DNA from: Aeromicrobium stalagmiti
GTDB taxonomy: Bacteria; Actinomycetota; Actinomycetes; Propionibacteriales; Nocardioidaceae
Direction: 5' to 3'
Assembly (NCBI RefSeq): GCF_013283745.1
Contig: NZ_JABSTZ010000003.1
Coordinates: 413,963 to 477,962, forward strand
DNA length: 64,000 nt
The translations under genes were made by a program, and so were the position numbers. The notes below the pieces were generated by a model. The model ran no database searches. It was not told the origin of the DNA and worked only from the letters and a program-made list of their open reading frames with translations. The stretch's first letter is position 1; each line of letters opens with the position of its first letter. Of the stretch, positions 37,729-46,964 are shown in pieces.

Positions 37729-40700
37729 TCAACGCTCGGGAGAGGATCCTCTACGTGGGGGTTCGAGACCGCCGGCCGGGTCGCTTCGTTCAGGACCTCG
37801 CGACCGAGACCTCCGCTTCTCAAGGTCGACCAGGCGGGTAATCCTCGAATCGAGAGCGGCGGTCGCGTGATCGTCGGGGAGCTGGCCATCGCGAGTGGCG
37901 GACGCGAGCAGTTGTCCCGCGTCGTGTCCGTCCTGTGCCAGGCGAGCGAGTCGCTCGGCCAGGACCGGAGTGTGACTGTCCCGCCGTCCGACGGCGGCAA
38001 CGATCGGCTGGATCCACGTCTCTCCGTGCCGGCTGAGTTGGTCTTCGATTCGCCGGTCGAGGGTGCGCTGGTAATCACGGGCCACGATTTCCGGGCGGGG
38101 CGAGCCGGTGGGCCGACGGTCGCTGTCGGGCACGCCAAACGCGGCACGCCACACCTGAACGTCAGCGATCAGCCCGGGCGAGAGCGTGACCTCACCAGGC
38201 TCCCATCCCGGGGCATTTCGGTGCGGTTCCTCGCGTACTTGAGCCTCGAGGTCGTCAACCCTGCTGGCACGGCCTGTTAGGTAGGGACCCCAGGTCGGGT
38301 GGCCGGCGAGCTGGTCCGGCACTTCCGATAGCCACGGCAACGGGCCGCTCTTCTGAGGTGCGAGTGTGTCGAGGCGCCATCCGATTACTGCGGCTGGATC
38401 GTCTGAATCATCGAGAGATCGGTAGGTGATCGCCATGTCCAGAAGTTCTGCCGCGTCAGTACCGCTGGCTTCGGCGAGCAGCAAGTGGATCGCGAGTGAC
38501 GGCCAGCCGTCGGCGCTGGTGAGGCCGGGAAGCAGCTCTTCGGCCCGCTGAGCAATTTGATCGACGCGCGACGCCCCGACGACGTCTTCGGCGGCAGCGA
38601 CCACACCGTCGGAGTAGCGGATGACCGCATCGCGCAGTTGAGCGGGGGGTTCGAGCACCTTGAGGGCTTCGGTTGTGGCGGAGATCGCCGATCCGTCTCG
38701 AGCCAGGATGGCCTCCACGACCTCTGCCGCGGAGGCTGGTTGCCGGCCTTCGGGGGTCAGCATCTGGTGCAGATCGCCGTCTCTAGCGATGGCCAGATGA
38801 ACGTGGTTCGCGTGCCGTCCCCGCGTCATCATCGTGTAAAGCATCTGGCGTGTCTCGCTGCCGACGGCGATGCCGTGCATCGTGTCTGCGGTGACGCCTT
38901 GGGCCGTGTGAACCGTGGAGGCGTATCCGAGCTGCACGTGCTCAGCGACGTATTCAGACGGCAGGATGGCGCGCAGTCCGGACGTCCTGTGTCGCACGTC
39001 GAGCGCACCGTTTCGGATGCCGGTGACTGTCCATCGGTCGCCGTTCTTGACCCAGTCGCTGTCGCTGATGGAGATCCTGCGGTCGTTGCGGCGGGTGAGG
39101 ATGGTATCGCCCACTGACGCCTGGCTGCCGTCCCTCAGAGCCACTTCGCCATTCACGGAGGTCCCGTCGGTCCGCGCGACGCGTGCCCGTTGATTCAGCT
39201 CGAGGACGAGGTCGCGGGTCGGCGCCAGCATCAACGAGTCAAGTCCGGTGGCCGTGTCCGACGACCATGACGCGAACACGTCGTCCACACAACCGGTCGT
39301 GTCGCCGATGTGGATGCGGTCCCGATCGAGGTAGAAGCCGAGCGCAGCGACGTCACCCCCGCGTAGACCGAAGGAGGCTGCAGCTTCGGCGGGATCGTCG
39401 AACCGCATCAGCTCCTCGAGCCGCACCGCGTCGTGCGCGCGAGCGATGTCGCGAAGAACGCCACCTGCACCTACTGCTGAAAGCTGTGCGTCGTCGCCGA
39501 TGAGTCGAACGGAGGCGCCTCGATCGACGGCCTCCTGAATCACGCGAGCTAGTGTCAGTGTGTCGGCCATGCCTGCCTCATCGACGATCAACAAGGTGGC
39601 CGGTCCGACAACAGGTTTGCTCGGTACGGTGTCGAGTTTGTGGACGAACTTGGCGAGCGTGTCCGACCGGATGCCGGCTTCCGTCTGCAGCGCGCTTGCC
39701 GCTGCAGCGGACGGTGCGAGGCCGACGACATGACCGCCAGAGTCGGTCCACGCCCGAGCGAGCACCTGCATCGCCGTGGTCTTGCCGGCACCCGCAGGCG
39801 CGATCGCGACCTGGACTCGTGCGCCGCTGGTCGCCATGGTGCGCACCAGTGCTGCCTGTCCTTCGTTCAGTGCCATGCCGTTAGCCGCGCTCTCAACCAG
39901 AGCAACGTCCACGTCGTCGTCGGGGACCGTCCGACCCTCCCTGAGCTCGGCGACCGTCGTGATGACTTCCTCAGCGGAGAGGATTCGCTGACTCGTAAAT
40001 CGGTCGCGCCCGCCGTGCCGGTACACGCTCGTCCCGTCTTCACGACGAAGCGATTCCGGGTCAACAATCGGGTCGGGATCGGGTGTCAGATTGATCGACA
40101 ACCGCTCCAGGACATGGCTCACAACAGCCTCTACAGTGCCGTTGACCTCGTCAGCGGGCAGTTGAGATGTGCGCACCTGGCGGAGTGCTTCTGCTCGAAC
40201 GTGTGCTTGTCTCCACGTCGCGCGGCGCTGTTCGAGCTCGTCGACGACACGCTTCCCCGCCGTCTCGATCCACCCCGTCGGCAGCGACGTGAAGCCGCCT
40301 ACCGGACTTGCCAACGCAGTCCGCACCATCTCGTCGGTCGCCGATTCCGTGCCGAGGATGCCAACGGCATCGCGTCGCCACGTGTCTCGTTGCTCGGCCG
40401 ATGACCGTGGGTCGTGCTTGGCCTGCCGGGTGTCGAGGTTCGCCTGCTGCGCGAGTGCGATCGCCTCGCCCGGGGTAGGAGGTCGCCCGTGTTCTTGCTG
40501 GAACTCGCGCGCCAGTTCACCGCGTCGGACGTCGATGTCTTGCCTGCGTTTAGACCAGTGTTGGTTCAGCGCAGGTTCGATTCCGACGATCTCCCGGACC
40601 GATCGCGTCCCAATCCCAGCGCTCGAACGCTCGGCGAACCGGACGCCGAGCCGTCCAGACAGGTGCGCCTCGAGTGCTGTGTTGTATGTCTCCGACGCCG

Positions 40701-41526
40701 CCACCGCAGACTCGTAAAGCACACGACCATAGATCGCCAGCCACTTCCCCTCGGCCGTCTGCACCTTATTTGCGACCGCCACATGAGTGTGCAGATCCGG
40801 GTCGCCGGCACGCGAGTCACGGTGCGTGAACTGCGCCGCAATGAGCCCCCGTGTGTCCACCTGCCGTGCACCATCGAGCCCTTCGCGCGTGAACAACGCC
40901 TCGCGTTCGAGGTACCTCAGCGCGTCCGACACAGCGCTCTGGTGCGCTTGCTCGATGACCGCGGCGACCTCGCGAGGAGCGATCGCCCACAGCGTCGACA
41001 CCGACTTGACCGGCGAGAACGTCAGGTCGAACCCGGCTACCGCGACCCGAGTCGGCCGGGAGTAACGCTTGACCGCCGAGTCCAGCTCGCGGGCACCAAC
41101 CGGTTCGCGTCCTTGATCACGGACGAAGAATGCCCGGGCCACATCACTGCGAGCTCGGGACCGGATCGACGCCGGGTCCCCGCCACCACCTTCTACCCTA
41201 ATTGTCTCAACCCGACGTGCGACCGCGTCGCGGAAGTCATCGGCGGCCTGGCTCTCGTAGAGCCGATACGGACGGCCGAGACGGTCGCCCGTCGTCGGAT
41301 CCAGCCCGTGTCCGAACAGGTTGAGCATCTGCTCCGCCGTGACGATCGAACCTTCCTCTTGGTCGATACCGCTCAGACCCGAGCCCAACCACACTCCAGG
41401 CGACTCCCCCTTGGCGGAGTAGTAGTCGGCAAGGGGAACGTGACCCTTCTCAGTCGAGTCCAGCGCCGCGACCTGCCGCGTCAGGTACTCATACCCCGAG
41501 CCAGCCGAGAGCTTGTGCAGCGTCAT
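37729..41526 (-). CDS. MobF/TrwC-type relaxase-helicase
   Basis: The protein has 1265 residues. The N-terminal relaxase starts MTLHKLSAGSGYEYLTRQV with the catalytic Tyr near residue 16; the metal-binding histidine triad is in DLHTHVAVANK near 240. A RecD/TraI-like helicase has Walker A APAGAGKTT near 590 and DEAGM near 660, with helicase motifs down to VHTAQGVTADTMHG near 930. It would nick and unwind the element for conjugal transfer. No coupling protein or mating-pair genes accompany it. The C-terminal 250 residues are unrecognised. Confidence 0.92.
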   Translation of the reverse strand: MTLHKLSAGSGYEYLTRQVAALDSTEKGHVPLADYYSAKGESPGVWLGSGLSGIDQEEGSIVTAEQMLNLFGHGLDPTTGDRLGRPYRLYESQAADDFRDAVARRVETIRVEGGGGDPASIRSRARSDVARAFFVRDQGREPVGARELDSAVKRYSRPTRVAVAGFDLTFSPVKSVSTLWAIAPREVAAVIEQAHQSAVSDALRYLEREALFTREGLDGARQVDTRGLIAAQFTHRDSRAGDPDLHTHVAVANKVQTAEGKWLAIYGRVLYESAVAASETYNTALEAHLSGRLGVRFAERSSAGIGTRSVREIVGIEPALNQHWSKRRQDIDVRRGELAREFQQEHGRPPTPGEAIALAQQANLDTRQAKHDPRSSAEQRDTWRRDAVGILGTESATDEMVRTALASPVGGFTSLPTGWIETAGKRVVDELEQRRATWRQAHVRAEALRQVRTSQLPADEVNGTVEAVVSHVLERLSINLTPDPDPIVDPESLRREDGTSVYRHGGRDRFTSQRILSAEEVITTVAELREGRTVPDDDVDVALVESAANGMALNEGQAALVRTMATSGARVQVAIAPAGAGKTTAMQVLARAWTDSGGHVVGLAPSAAAASALQTEAGIRSDTLAKFVHKLDTVPSKPVVGPATLLIVDEAGMADTLTLARVIQEAVDRGASVRLIGDDAQLSAVGAGGVLRDIARAHDAVRLEELMRFDDPAEAAASFGLRGGDVAALGFYLDRDRIHIGDTTGCVDDVFASWSSDTATGLDSLMLAPTRDLVLELNQRARVARTDGTSVNGEVALRDGSQASVGDTILTRRNDRRISISDSDWVKNGDRWTVTGIRNGALDVRHRTSGLRAILPSEYVAEHVQLGYASTVHTAQGVTADTMHGIAVGSETRQMLYTMMTRGRHANHVHLAIARDGDLHQMLTPEGRQPASAAEVVEAILARDGSAISATTEALKVLEPPAQLRDAVIRYSDGVVAAAEDVVGASRVDQIAQRAEELLPGLTSADGWPSLAIHLLLAEASGTDAAELLDMAITYRSLDDSDDPAAVIGWRLDTLAPQKSGPLPWLSEVPDQLAGHPTWGPYLTGRASRVDDLEAQVREEPHRNAPGWEPGEVTLSPGLIADVQVWRAAFGVPDSDRRPTGSPRPEIVARDYQRTLDRRIEDQLSRHGETWIQPIVAAVGRRDSHTPVLAERLARLAQDGHDAGQLLASATRDGQLPDDHATAALDSRITRLVDLEKRRSRSRGPERSDPAGGLEPPRRGSSPER

Positions 41527-41650
41527 GGTCACGTCGTCCTATGGCCAACGGAAAGTCGTGAGCGGCCACGAAGGTCACCTGAATGAAAGAGGTGTGTCGA
41601 TGTTGTCGCGTGTGGTTTTGTCTGCTGTCAGAGATGACGGCCGTTTCGAG
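41527..41650. other. Possible oriT region upstream of the relaxase gene
   Basis: The gap before the relaxase holds a short inverted repeat (CACCT at 41576-41580 with AGGTG at 41590-41594). Relaxases of this class often have their nick region just upstream of their own gene. No nick motif was recognised, so this is only a location hint. Confidence 0.2.
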
Positions 41651-41667
41651 AGTTTAGGACTGCGGGC

Positions 41668-41870
41668 TCAGGATGCGACCAGTCGTGGCGCAAGGGCACC
41701 GATGCGGCTGTCGATCTCGATGAAGGCATGGTCGAAATGCTGCGTCGTAACCGCCAGCCACAGGGTCGGAGATCGACCAATACAACGACACGGCGGAGCC
41801 GAGCTCTTCGTAGGCGCTGTCACGGACGGCGATCATGAAGGCATCGCCGGTCGTGGCGAGGTCGAACAAC
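41668..41870 (-). pseudogene. Unidentified decayed coding remnant
   Basis: Coding-like stretches lie in two minus-strand frames: FMIAVRDSAYEELGSAVSLYW and, after a frame change, QHFDHAFIEIDSRIGALAPR before a TGA at 41668. Neither frame is intact over the whole stretch, and I do not recognise the family. Confidence 0.35.
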
Positions 41871-41891
41871 TGGGGGTGCCGGCCACCAGAG

Positions 41892-42047
41892 TCAGCGAGC
41901 GGCGATCCGCGACAGCCCTCGCCCCGCCGGCGATGCGATCGGCGGGACGGGTGGCTGAGGCAACGGGAACGTCGCTCCCGCGGTCGAGACAATGCCGTCG
42001 TTCGCGCCCAGAACACCCGCGCGAGGCCAGTTCAACTGTGAAGCCAT
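41892..42047 (-). pseudogene. Truncated VIT/CCC1-family metal transporter remnant
   Basis: The first codons read MASQLNWPRAGVLGANDGIV, the typical start of VIT1/CCC1 (nodulin-21-like) Fe2+/Mn2+ transporters (LRAxVLGANDGIVSTA). After about 25 residues the similarity ends in a Pro/Ala-rich tail and a stop, without the further membrane helices. It is a stump of a metal transporter gene, consistent with other metal genes in the element. Confidence 0.6.
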
Positions 42048-42078
42048 CCCGGCCGTGTGCGGCTCCCCGGGACCCGCG

Positions 42079-42567
42079 CTACCCACCGGGCCGCGTCGTC
42101 GAGCTCATGTCCGTGTCAGCCCAGGCCGCCTTGGCGCCGCTGTGGCCGATGCGGGCCACCTGGACGGACGTTCCGACTACGGCGACGACCGACAGCACGG
42201 CAACCCCGACCATGAGTGCTTTGACTGCGGAGTTCCCGTGCTTGGCCCGCCAGTGGAGTCCATACCCGACGACTGCCACGACCGTCAGTCCGATCATCCA
42301 TGGGAGCAGGCCGTCGGCGAGGTGCGTGTGCTTCTCGAGTAAGGCGGAGCGTTCGACGTGCTTCTCGAGGGTCTCACCGGTTGAGGTCGATAGCGGGACC
42401 AGAATGAGTCCGACGATGCTCAGACCGGCCGGCAGTGGGCCCGCCCAGTTCCGGAAGCGCGGCCACAGGGCTGAGAGCAGGACGGTCAAGGCCGCGAGCG
42501 GGATGATTACCACCGTGGCGTGAACGATGAGTGGGTGTAGCGGCAGACCATAGAAGTCATTAGGCAT
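42079..42567 (-). CDS. DUF2231 membrane protein
   Basis: The protein has 162 residues with four membrane helices. It starts NDFYGLPLHPLIVHATVVIIPLAALT, the DUF2231 signature with conserved His residues (LHPLIVHA); a second His lies in HTHLADGLLPW. The family is uncharacterised, though the His pattern resembles heme- or metal-binding membrane proteins. It lies 86 bp downstream of the COG4705-like gene on the same strand and is probably co-transcribed. Confidence 0.85.
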   Translation of the reverse strand: MPNDFYGLPLHPLIVHATVVIIPLAALTVLLSALWPRFRNWAGPLPAGLSIVGLILVPLSTSTGETLEKHVERSALLEKHTHLADGLLPWMIGLTVVAVVGYGLHWRAKHGNSAVKALMVGVAVLSVVAVVGTSVQVARIGHSGAKAAWADTDMSSTTRPGG

Positions 42568-42653
42568 GAGCAGTCCTCAGGTGTCTTGGGCTTGGGCGCC
42601 GGTGGGTCTTGCTTCGTGCAGACCTCTCGCGACTGACACGAGATGGCCGTTCT

Positions 42654-43454
42654 CTACTTCCTTGCGGCGTCGAGCTCTTCCGTGCGAGCGGTCGATGGGC
42701 CGGTTTCCGAGGTTTCGACGTCTGCGTGTGTCACAGCCAGGTAGACCACGAGTCCTGCGAAGATGACCAGGGCGAGACCGGTGACTGGTCCTGTCCCCCA
42801 GCCGAGGCCACCATGCTTGTGGGATGCGCTGAGCCAGTCCGCGACGGAAGCCCCGAGCGGTCGTGTGAGGACGTACGCGGCCCAGAAGGCGATGGTGGCG
42901 TTGAGGCCGAGGCGCCACAGGCCGAGCGGGACCAGGATGAGGACGCTGAACAGCACGATGGACAATGCGAACCCGAGTCCCATCTCGATGGCCGTGGCGT
43001 CACCGACTGCTGTGCCGAGGCCGAAGGTCAGAAGTACCGCGCCCCAGTAGAACCGCTCGCGGCGACTGGTGGTGATCGAGTGGACCGAGAGGGTGCCTTC
43101 GCTGCGCTTCCACCAGGTCAGCAGGCCGACGAGTAGCAGCAGGTAGATGCCGGAGTCCACCGCGTACGGGGTGCCCAGCACGACGTGGGGGCCGTCGGCG
43201 ATCATCGTCCCGAACAGGGCGACGGTCAGCACGGTCACCCAGTACCGGACGGGGTGATAGCGGTCTGCCCGCAGCTGCAGCCACAGGGCGGCAAAGAAGC
43301 CACCTATCCCGATGACGGCAGCTAGAGGGATGCTGACGGTGCCGAGGTAGTCGGAGCCGGCCTCTCCCATCCCGGTGGTGAGGAGCTTGACGATCCAGAA
43401 CAAAAGGAAGACCGCGGGGACCTTGGTGTCTCGAAAGGTGCGCATGGGTGGCAT
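42654..43454 (-). CDS. COG4705-like membrane protein, copy 1
   Basis: The protein has 266 residues and about eight helices. Paired repeats of the type FWIVKLLTTGMGEAGSDYL and FWAAYVLTRPLGASVADWL, and GLGTAVGDATA, identify the COG4705 family, whose function is unknown. It is a paralogue of the protein at 55.5 kb. ATG at 43454 is likely a leaderless or near-leaderless start, because a CAGGT-N6-CAGGT operator ends 24 bp upstream and no ribosome site is visible. ATG 43445 is the alternative. Confidence 0.85.
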   Translation of the reverse strand: MPPMRTFRDTKVPAVFLLFWIVKLLTTGMGEAGSDYLGTVSIPLAAVIGIGGFFAALWLQLRADRYHPVRYWVTVLTVALFGTMIADGPHVVLGTPYAVDSGIYLLLLVGLLTWWKRSEGTLSVHSITTSRRERFYWGAVLLTFGLGTAVGDATAIEMGLGFALSIVLFSVLILVPLGLWRLGLNATIAFWAAYVLTRPLGASVADWLSASHKHGGLGWGTGPVTGLALVIFAGLVVYLAVTHADVETSETGPSTARTEELDAARK

Positions 43455-43477
43455 GTCAACGAACGCTAGGGTCAGCT

Positions 43478-43503
43478 ACCTGACTGGAACCTGACTGCAC
43501 CTG
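43478..43503 (-). promoter_or_regulatory. Tandem CAGGT operator upstream of COG4705 copy 1
   Basis: On the minus strand it reads GTCAGGTTCCAGTCAGGT (direct repeats 11 bp apart) with a third CAGGT 10 bp further upstream. It ends 24 bp before the start codon and matches five other sites in the element. Confidence 0.75.
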
Positions 43504-43533
43504 CGGCCTTTCATGTTCGTGCTTCTTCTGCTT

Positions 43534-43775
43534 TCAGTTCCTTGCCAAGGCGATGGCGGCAGCGACCACCGAACAGGCCGCGAGGCTGACGGTGGTGAGC
43601 TTGACGTTCCGAGCGACAAAGTAGAGCCTTCGAAGAAGTAGCCCGCTGCCACGACGGCGGCCGACCAGAGCGACGCGCCGACGAAGTCGTCGATGGCAAA
43701 CCGGTGCCAGTAACCACAGCAGGCGAAGTCCGATGATCGCGAGAATCACCACGGCTCCCAGCAACCCGTCGGTAC
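43534..43775 (-). pseudogene. Decayed DedA-family gene (C-terminal part)
   Basis: Pieces in three minus-strand frames line up with the intact DedA at 57.0 kb: GAVVILAIIG, then PAVVTGTG, then RFAIDDFVGASLWSAAVVAAGYF, then VARNVKLTTVSLAACSVVAA to a TGA at 43534. At least three frameshifts separate them, and the N-terminal half is missing. The operator oriented toward it (43863-43880) is still recognisable. Confidence 0.7.
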
Positions 43776-43862
43776 GACGCGTGCACCCGGACGGTTCTCA
43801 CGCTGCTCCCGCGCCGGAGCGCGTTCAGCGTGGATCGTCCTGCCCACACCGTGGCTGCTCCG

Positions 43863-43880
43863 ACCTGAACGCCACCTGAC
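43863..43880 (-). promoter_or_regulatory. Tandem CAGGT operator facing the DedA remnant
   Basis: On the minus strand it reads GTCAGGTGGCGTTCAGGT, with the two CAGGT units 11 bp apart. It is back to back with the next operator, which faces the other way. Confidence 0.7.
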
Positions 43881-43902
43881 CGTCAGACGCCGCGTCACCG
43901 CA

Positions 43903-43922
43903 GTCAGGTGCAGTGCAGGTTC
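43903..43922 (+). promoter_or_regulatory. Tandem CAGGT operator upstream of GT39 operon 1
   Basis: It reads GTCAGGTGCAGTGCAGGTTC and ends 22 bp before the glycosyltransferase ATG. It is nearly identical to the operator at 53.3 kb, including the bases that follow (CGCGA). Confidence 0.8.
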
Positions 43923-43944
43923 GCGACGGGACGCTGGGCACCTC

Positions 43945-45789
43945 ATGACGACGGAGGTTCAGGTGCCCGTGCTCGAGTTGCGAACAGTCTCGCCCGCATC
44001 CGCGACTGCTGACGACGGAGCGAGCACGGATCTCCCTGCGGGATTGGGCACCTCGCAGCGGCGGAACGAGCGATTCGGACTCGTGGCGCTGCTCTCGGCG
44101 ACAGCAGTGATCTACCTCTGGCACGTCAACATTTCCGGCATGGCCAACGAGTACTACTCCGCAGCGGCTCTCGCCGGCTCGCAGTCCTGGAAGGCGTTCT
44201 TCTTCGGCTCGCTCGACGCGAGTGGTGCCATCACCGTGGACAAGCCACCACTGGCCATCTGGCCCATAGCACTCTCGGTAAGGCTGTTCGGCCTCTCCTC
44301 GTGGAGCCTGCTCGTCCCCCAAGCCGTGGAGGGTGTCGCCTCAGTCGCGCTCCTGTACTCCACGGTCAGGCGCTCGACGGGGTCCCCAGGGGCCGCGCTT
44401 CTTTCTGGCGCCGTCTTCGCATCCACGCCCATAGCCGTGCTGATGTTCCGTTACAACAACCCCGACGCGCTGCTGGTGCTGCTGATGGTCGCTGCCTCCT
44501 ACGCCACGGTCAGGGCTCTGACCAGCGCGCACGCACTGTGGTGGCTGGCATCGGGTGGAGCGCTGGTCGGCACCGCGTTCATGTGCAAGCTGTTTCAGGC
44601 GTTCATGATCCTGCCGTCGCTCGTTCTGGTGTACGCGCTGTTCGCCACTGTGCCCATCAGCCGCCGAATCGTCCACCTGCTCGTGGCGGCGGCCACGACG
44701 ATCCTTGCCGCCGGATGGTGGATGGCAACCGTCGAGTTGTGGCCAACCTCATCACGTCCCTGGATCGGCGGGTCGACCAGGAACTCGGTCCTGGAGCTCG
44801 CGCTGGGGTACAACGGCATCGGACGCCTCACGGGCAACGAGGTCGCGGGGTCATCCACATCAGGCTGGCACGGCACGAATCTTCCCCGGATGCTCGGTAC
44901 CCCTGTGTGGACCGGGGTTATGTGGTTGGTGCCGGCTGCGCTGATCCTGGCCGCCGGCGCAGCCTGGGCGTCGCGGCGATGCCCTCAGGGCCGCGGCGTC
45001 CGCGCGGCGACATGGTTGTGGATGTCCTGGTTCGTGGTCAACACCGTGGTCTTCTGCCTGATGGCCGGCATCTTCCACTCCTACTACACGATCGTGCTGG
45101 CTCCTGCCGTTGCCGCACTCATCGGCATCAGCGGTCTGGTCCTGTGGCGAGCTCGTCGTCACCGCGGTGTCAGCGCTGTGCTGACCTTCGCGTCGGCGAC
45201 GACCACCGTCGTTGCCGTCGTCATCCACGGATCGAACTCCGTGCGCCCGAGCGGGCTCAACCCGTGCATCTGGGCGCTCGGCCTGGCCTCTGCTGTGCTG
45301 ATCGTGCTGGATGTCGCGCCGAGGCGAGCCGGTCAAGGCATCGTCGGCCTTGCCCTCGTCGCAGCACTGCTCAGCCCGGTCGTCTACGGAGTCGCCACTG
45401 CTGCCTCACCGCACGCGGGATCCGGGCCCCAAGCAGGTGCGGGATCGGGCCAGACGAACAACCAGGTCCCAGCACAGCTGGTCCGCGCCTTGCGCTCCGA
45501 CGCAGACCGGTACGACTGGGTTGCCGCCGTACCCGGCGCACGAGCGTCCTCCGCCTACCAGCTCGCAACGGGAAGACCGGTCATCGGCGTCGGTGGATAC
45601 AAGCAGACCGACCCCGCTCCCAGCGTCGAGCAGTTCGCAGCGTGGGTCGCCGATGGGCGGGTGCACTACTACATCGACGCCACAGCGAGCGGTCCGGCGA
45701 CGCAGCTCGTTCGGGACTGGGTCAAAGCCAACTTCACGCCAGAGCTCATCGGCGACCACACGGTCTACGACCTCACGAGCGCCTCCTGA
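43945..45789 (+). CDS. GT39/ArnT-like membrane glycosyltransferase, set 1
   Basis: The protein has 614 residues and roughly 11-12 membrane helices. The N-terminal catalytic loop has ANEYYSAAALAGSQSWKAFFFGSLD with DKPP(L)AIW near residue 95, the pattern of the YkcB/ArnT group that transfers a sugar from polyprenyl phosphate to a periplasmic acceptor. A C-terminal extracytoplasmic domain of about 130 residues follows. Its stop shares one base with the next gene's ATG (TGATG). The polyprenyl-phosphate sugar donor would be made by that neighbour. Confidence 0.9.
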   Translation: MTTEVQVPVLELRTVSPASATADDGASTDLPAGLGTSQRRNERFGLVALLSATAVIYLWHVNISGMANEYYSAAALAGSQSWKAFFFGSLDASGAITVDKPPLAIWPIALSVRLFGLSSWSLLVPQAVEGVASVALLYSTVRRSTGSPGAALLSGAVFASTPIAVLMFRYNNPDALLVLLMVAASYATVRALTSAHALWWLASGGALVGTAFMCKLFQAFMILPSLVLVYALFATVPISRRIVHLLVAAATTILAAGWWMATVELWPTSSRPWIGGSTRNSVLELALGYNGIGRLTGNEVAGSSTSGWHGTNLPRMLGTPVWTGVMWLVPAALILAAGAAWASRRCPQGRGVRAATWLWMSWFVVNTVVFCLMAGIFHSYYTIVLAPAVAALIGISGLVLWRARRHRGVSAVLTFASATTTVVAVVIHGSNSVRPSGLNPCIWALGLASAVLIVLDVAPRRAGQGIVGLALVAALLSPVVYGVATAASPHAGSGPQAGAGSGQTNNQVPAQLVRALRSDADRYDWVAAVPGARASSAYQLATGRPVIGVGGYKQTDPAPSVEQFAAWVADGRVHYYIDATASGPATQLVRDWVKANFTPELIGDHTVYDLTSAS

Positions 45790-46964
45790 TGGTCGTGCCG
45801 GTGACGCTCGAGCTGGTCATCCCTGTCCACAACGAGGAGACCGACCTCCCGGCCGCCGTGCGCAACCTCGTCCGCACGTTGCACAGCCTGCCGTGGACGT
45901 GGCGCATCACGATCGCCGACAACGCGTCCACCGATGCGACACCGGCCGTCGCCAGGTCACTCGCCGAGCAGTATCCGCACGTACGGGTCGCGACCTTTGC
46001 CGAGAAGGGACGCGGCCGTGCCCTCAAGAGCGTCTGGCGGGAATCCGATGCCCAGGTCCTCGCGTACACGGACGTCGACCTCTCGACTGACCTCAAGGCG
46101 CTTCTGCCTCTGGTGGCGCCCCTGATCAGCGGGCACTCCGACGTCGCCATCGGGTCGCGCCTCGCACGTGGCTCTCAAGTGACTCGAGGCGTCAAACGCG
46201 AGCTGGTCTCGAGGTCCTACAACGTCCTGCTGCAGTCCGTCCTCGACACCCGATTCAGCGATGCACAGTGCGGGTTCAAGGCGGTCCGCCGCGAGGTCGC
46301 GGACGCCCTGCTGCCGTGGGTGGAGGATGACACCTGGTTCTTCGACACCGAGCTGCTGGTGCTCGCAGAGCGGTCGGGCCTGCGGATCCACGAGGTTCCT
46401 GTCGACTGGGTGGACGACCCCGACTCTCGCGTCGACGTGATGCGCACCGCGCTGGACGACCTGCGCGGAATGCGCCGACTGGGGTGGGCGCTGCTGACCG
46501 GACGCATCCCGGTCGACGACCTCCGCCGGCGGGTCGGCTCGGCGCGGGATGCCGGGCGCCTGAGGGCCCAACTGGCGCTCTTCGCGTTCGTGGGTGTCGT
46601 CAGCAGCATCGCCTACACCTGCCTCTACGGCTACCTTCGCCATCATCTGGCCGGTCCAACCTCCAACGTCCTGGCTCTGGTGCTCTCGACGGTGCTCAAC
46701 ACGTCGCTGAACCGCCGCTTCACCTTTGGCAACTCCGGACCGGGCGCGGTTCGGGCCCAGGCCAAAGGCCTGACTGTCCTGGTCGGCGGCGTGGCGACGA
46801 CGACCGTCGCCCTCGTTCTGCTTCGCCGCGCGTCGCCGAACGCGGCCCTCCCCACCGAGGTGTTGGTCCTGTCGTTGGCCAACCTCAGCGTGACAGCGCT
46901 GCGGTTCGCGGCGATGCGCCAGTGGGTGTTCCGTCGCCGAGACACGGTCGGAGGAGCCACGTGA
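45789..46964 (+). CDS. GT2 polyprenyl-phosphate glycosyltransferase fused to GtrA
   Basis: The protein has 391 residues. The N-terminal GT-A domain has VIPVHNEETDLPAAV, DNASTDAT, YTDVDLSTDL (metal-binding Asp-x-Asp) and a CGFKAVRRE motif, like dolichol-phosphate glucose/mannose synthases. The C-terminal GtrA domain of four helices (about 265-385) ends MRQWVFRRR and is thought to flip the lipid-linked sugar. This fusion makes and presents the donor for the GT39 enzyme upstream. It overlaps the response regulator by 4 bp. Confidence 0.92.
   Translation: MVVPVTLELVIPVHNEETDLPAAVRNLVRTLHSLPWTWRITIADNASTDATPAVARSLAEQYPHVRVATFAEKGRGRALKSVWRESDAQVLAYTDVDLSTDLKALLPLVAPLISGHSDVAIGSRLARGSQVTRGVKRELVSRSYNVLLQSVLDTRFSDAQCGFKAVRREVADALLPWVEDDTWFFDTELLVLAERSGLRIHEVPVDWVDDPDSRVDVMRTALDDLRGMRRLGWALLTGRIPVDDLRRRVGSARDAGRLRAQLALFAFVGVVSSIAYTCLYGYLRHHLAGPTSNVLALVLSTVLNTSLNRRFTFGNSGPGAVRAQAKGLTVLVGGVATTTVALVLLRRASPNAALPTEVLVLSLANLSVTALRFAAMRQWVFRRRDTVGGAT

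Noticed and set aside
43511..43849. Intact small gene of 112 codons
   Set aside because: The frame is Arg/Ser-rich and unlike a membrane or soluble protein; the DNA instead matches a frameshifted DedA gene in other frames.
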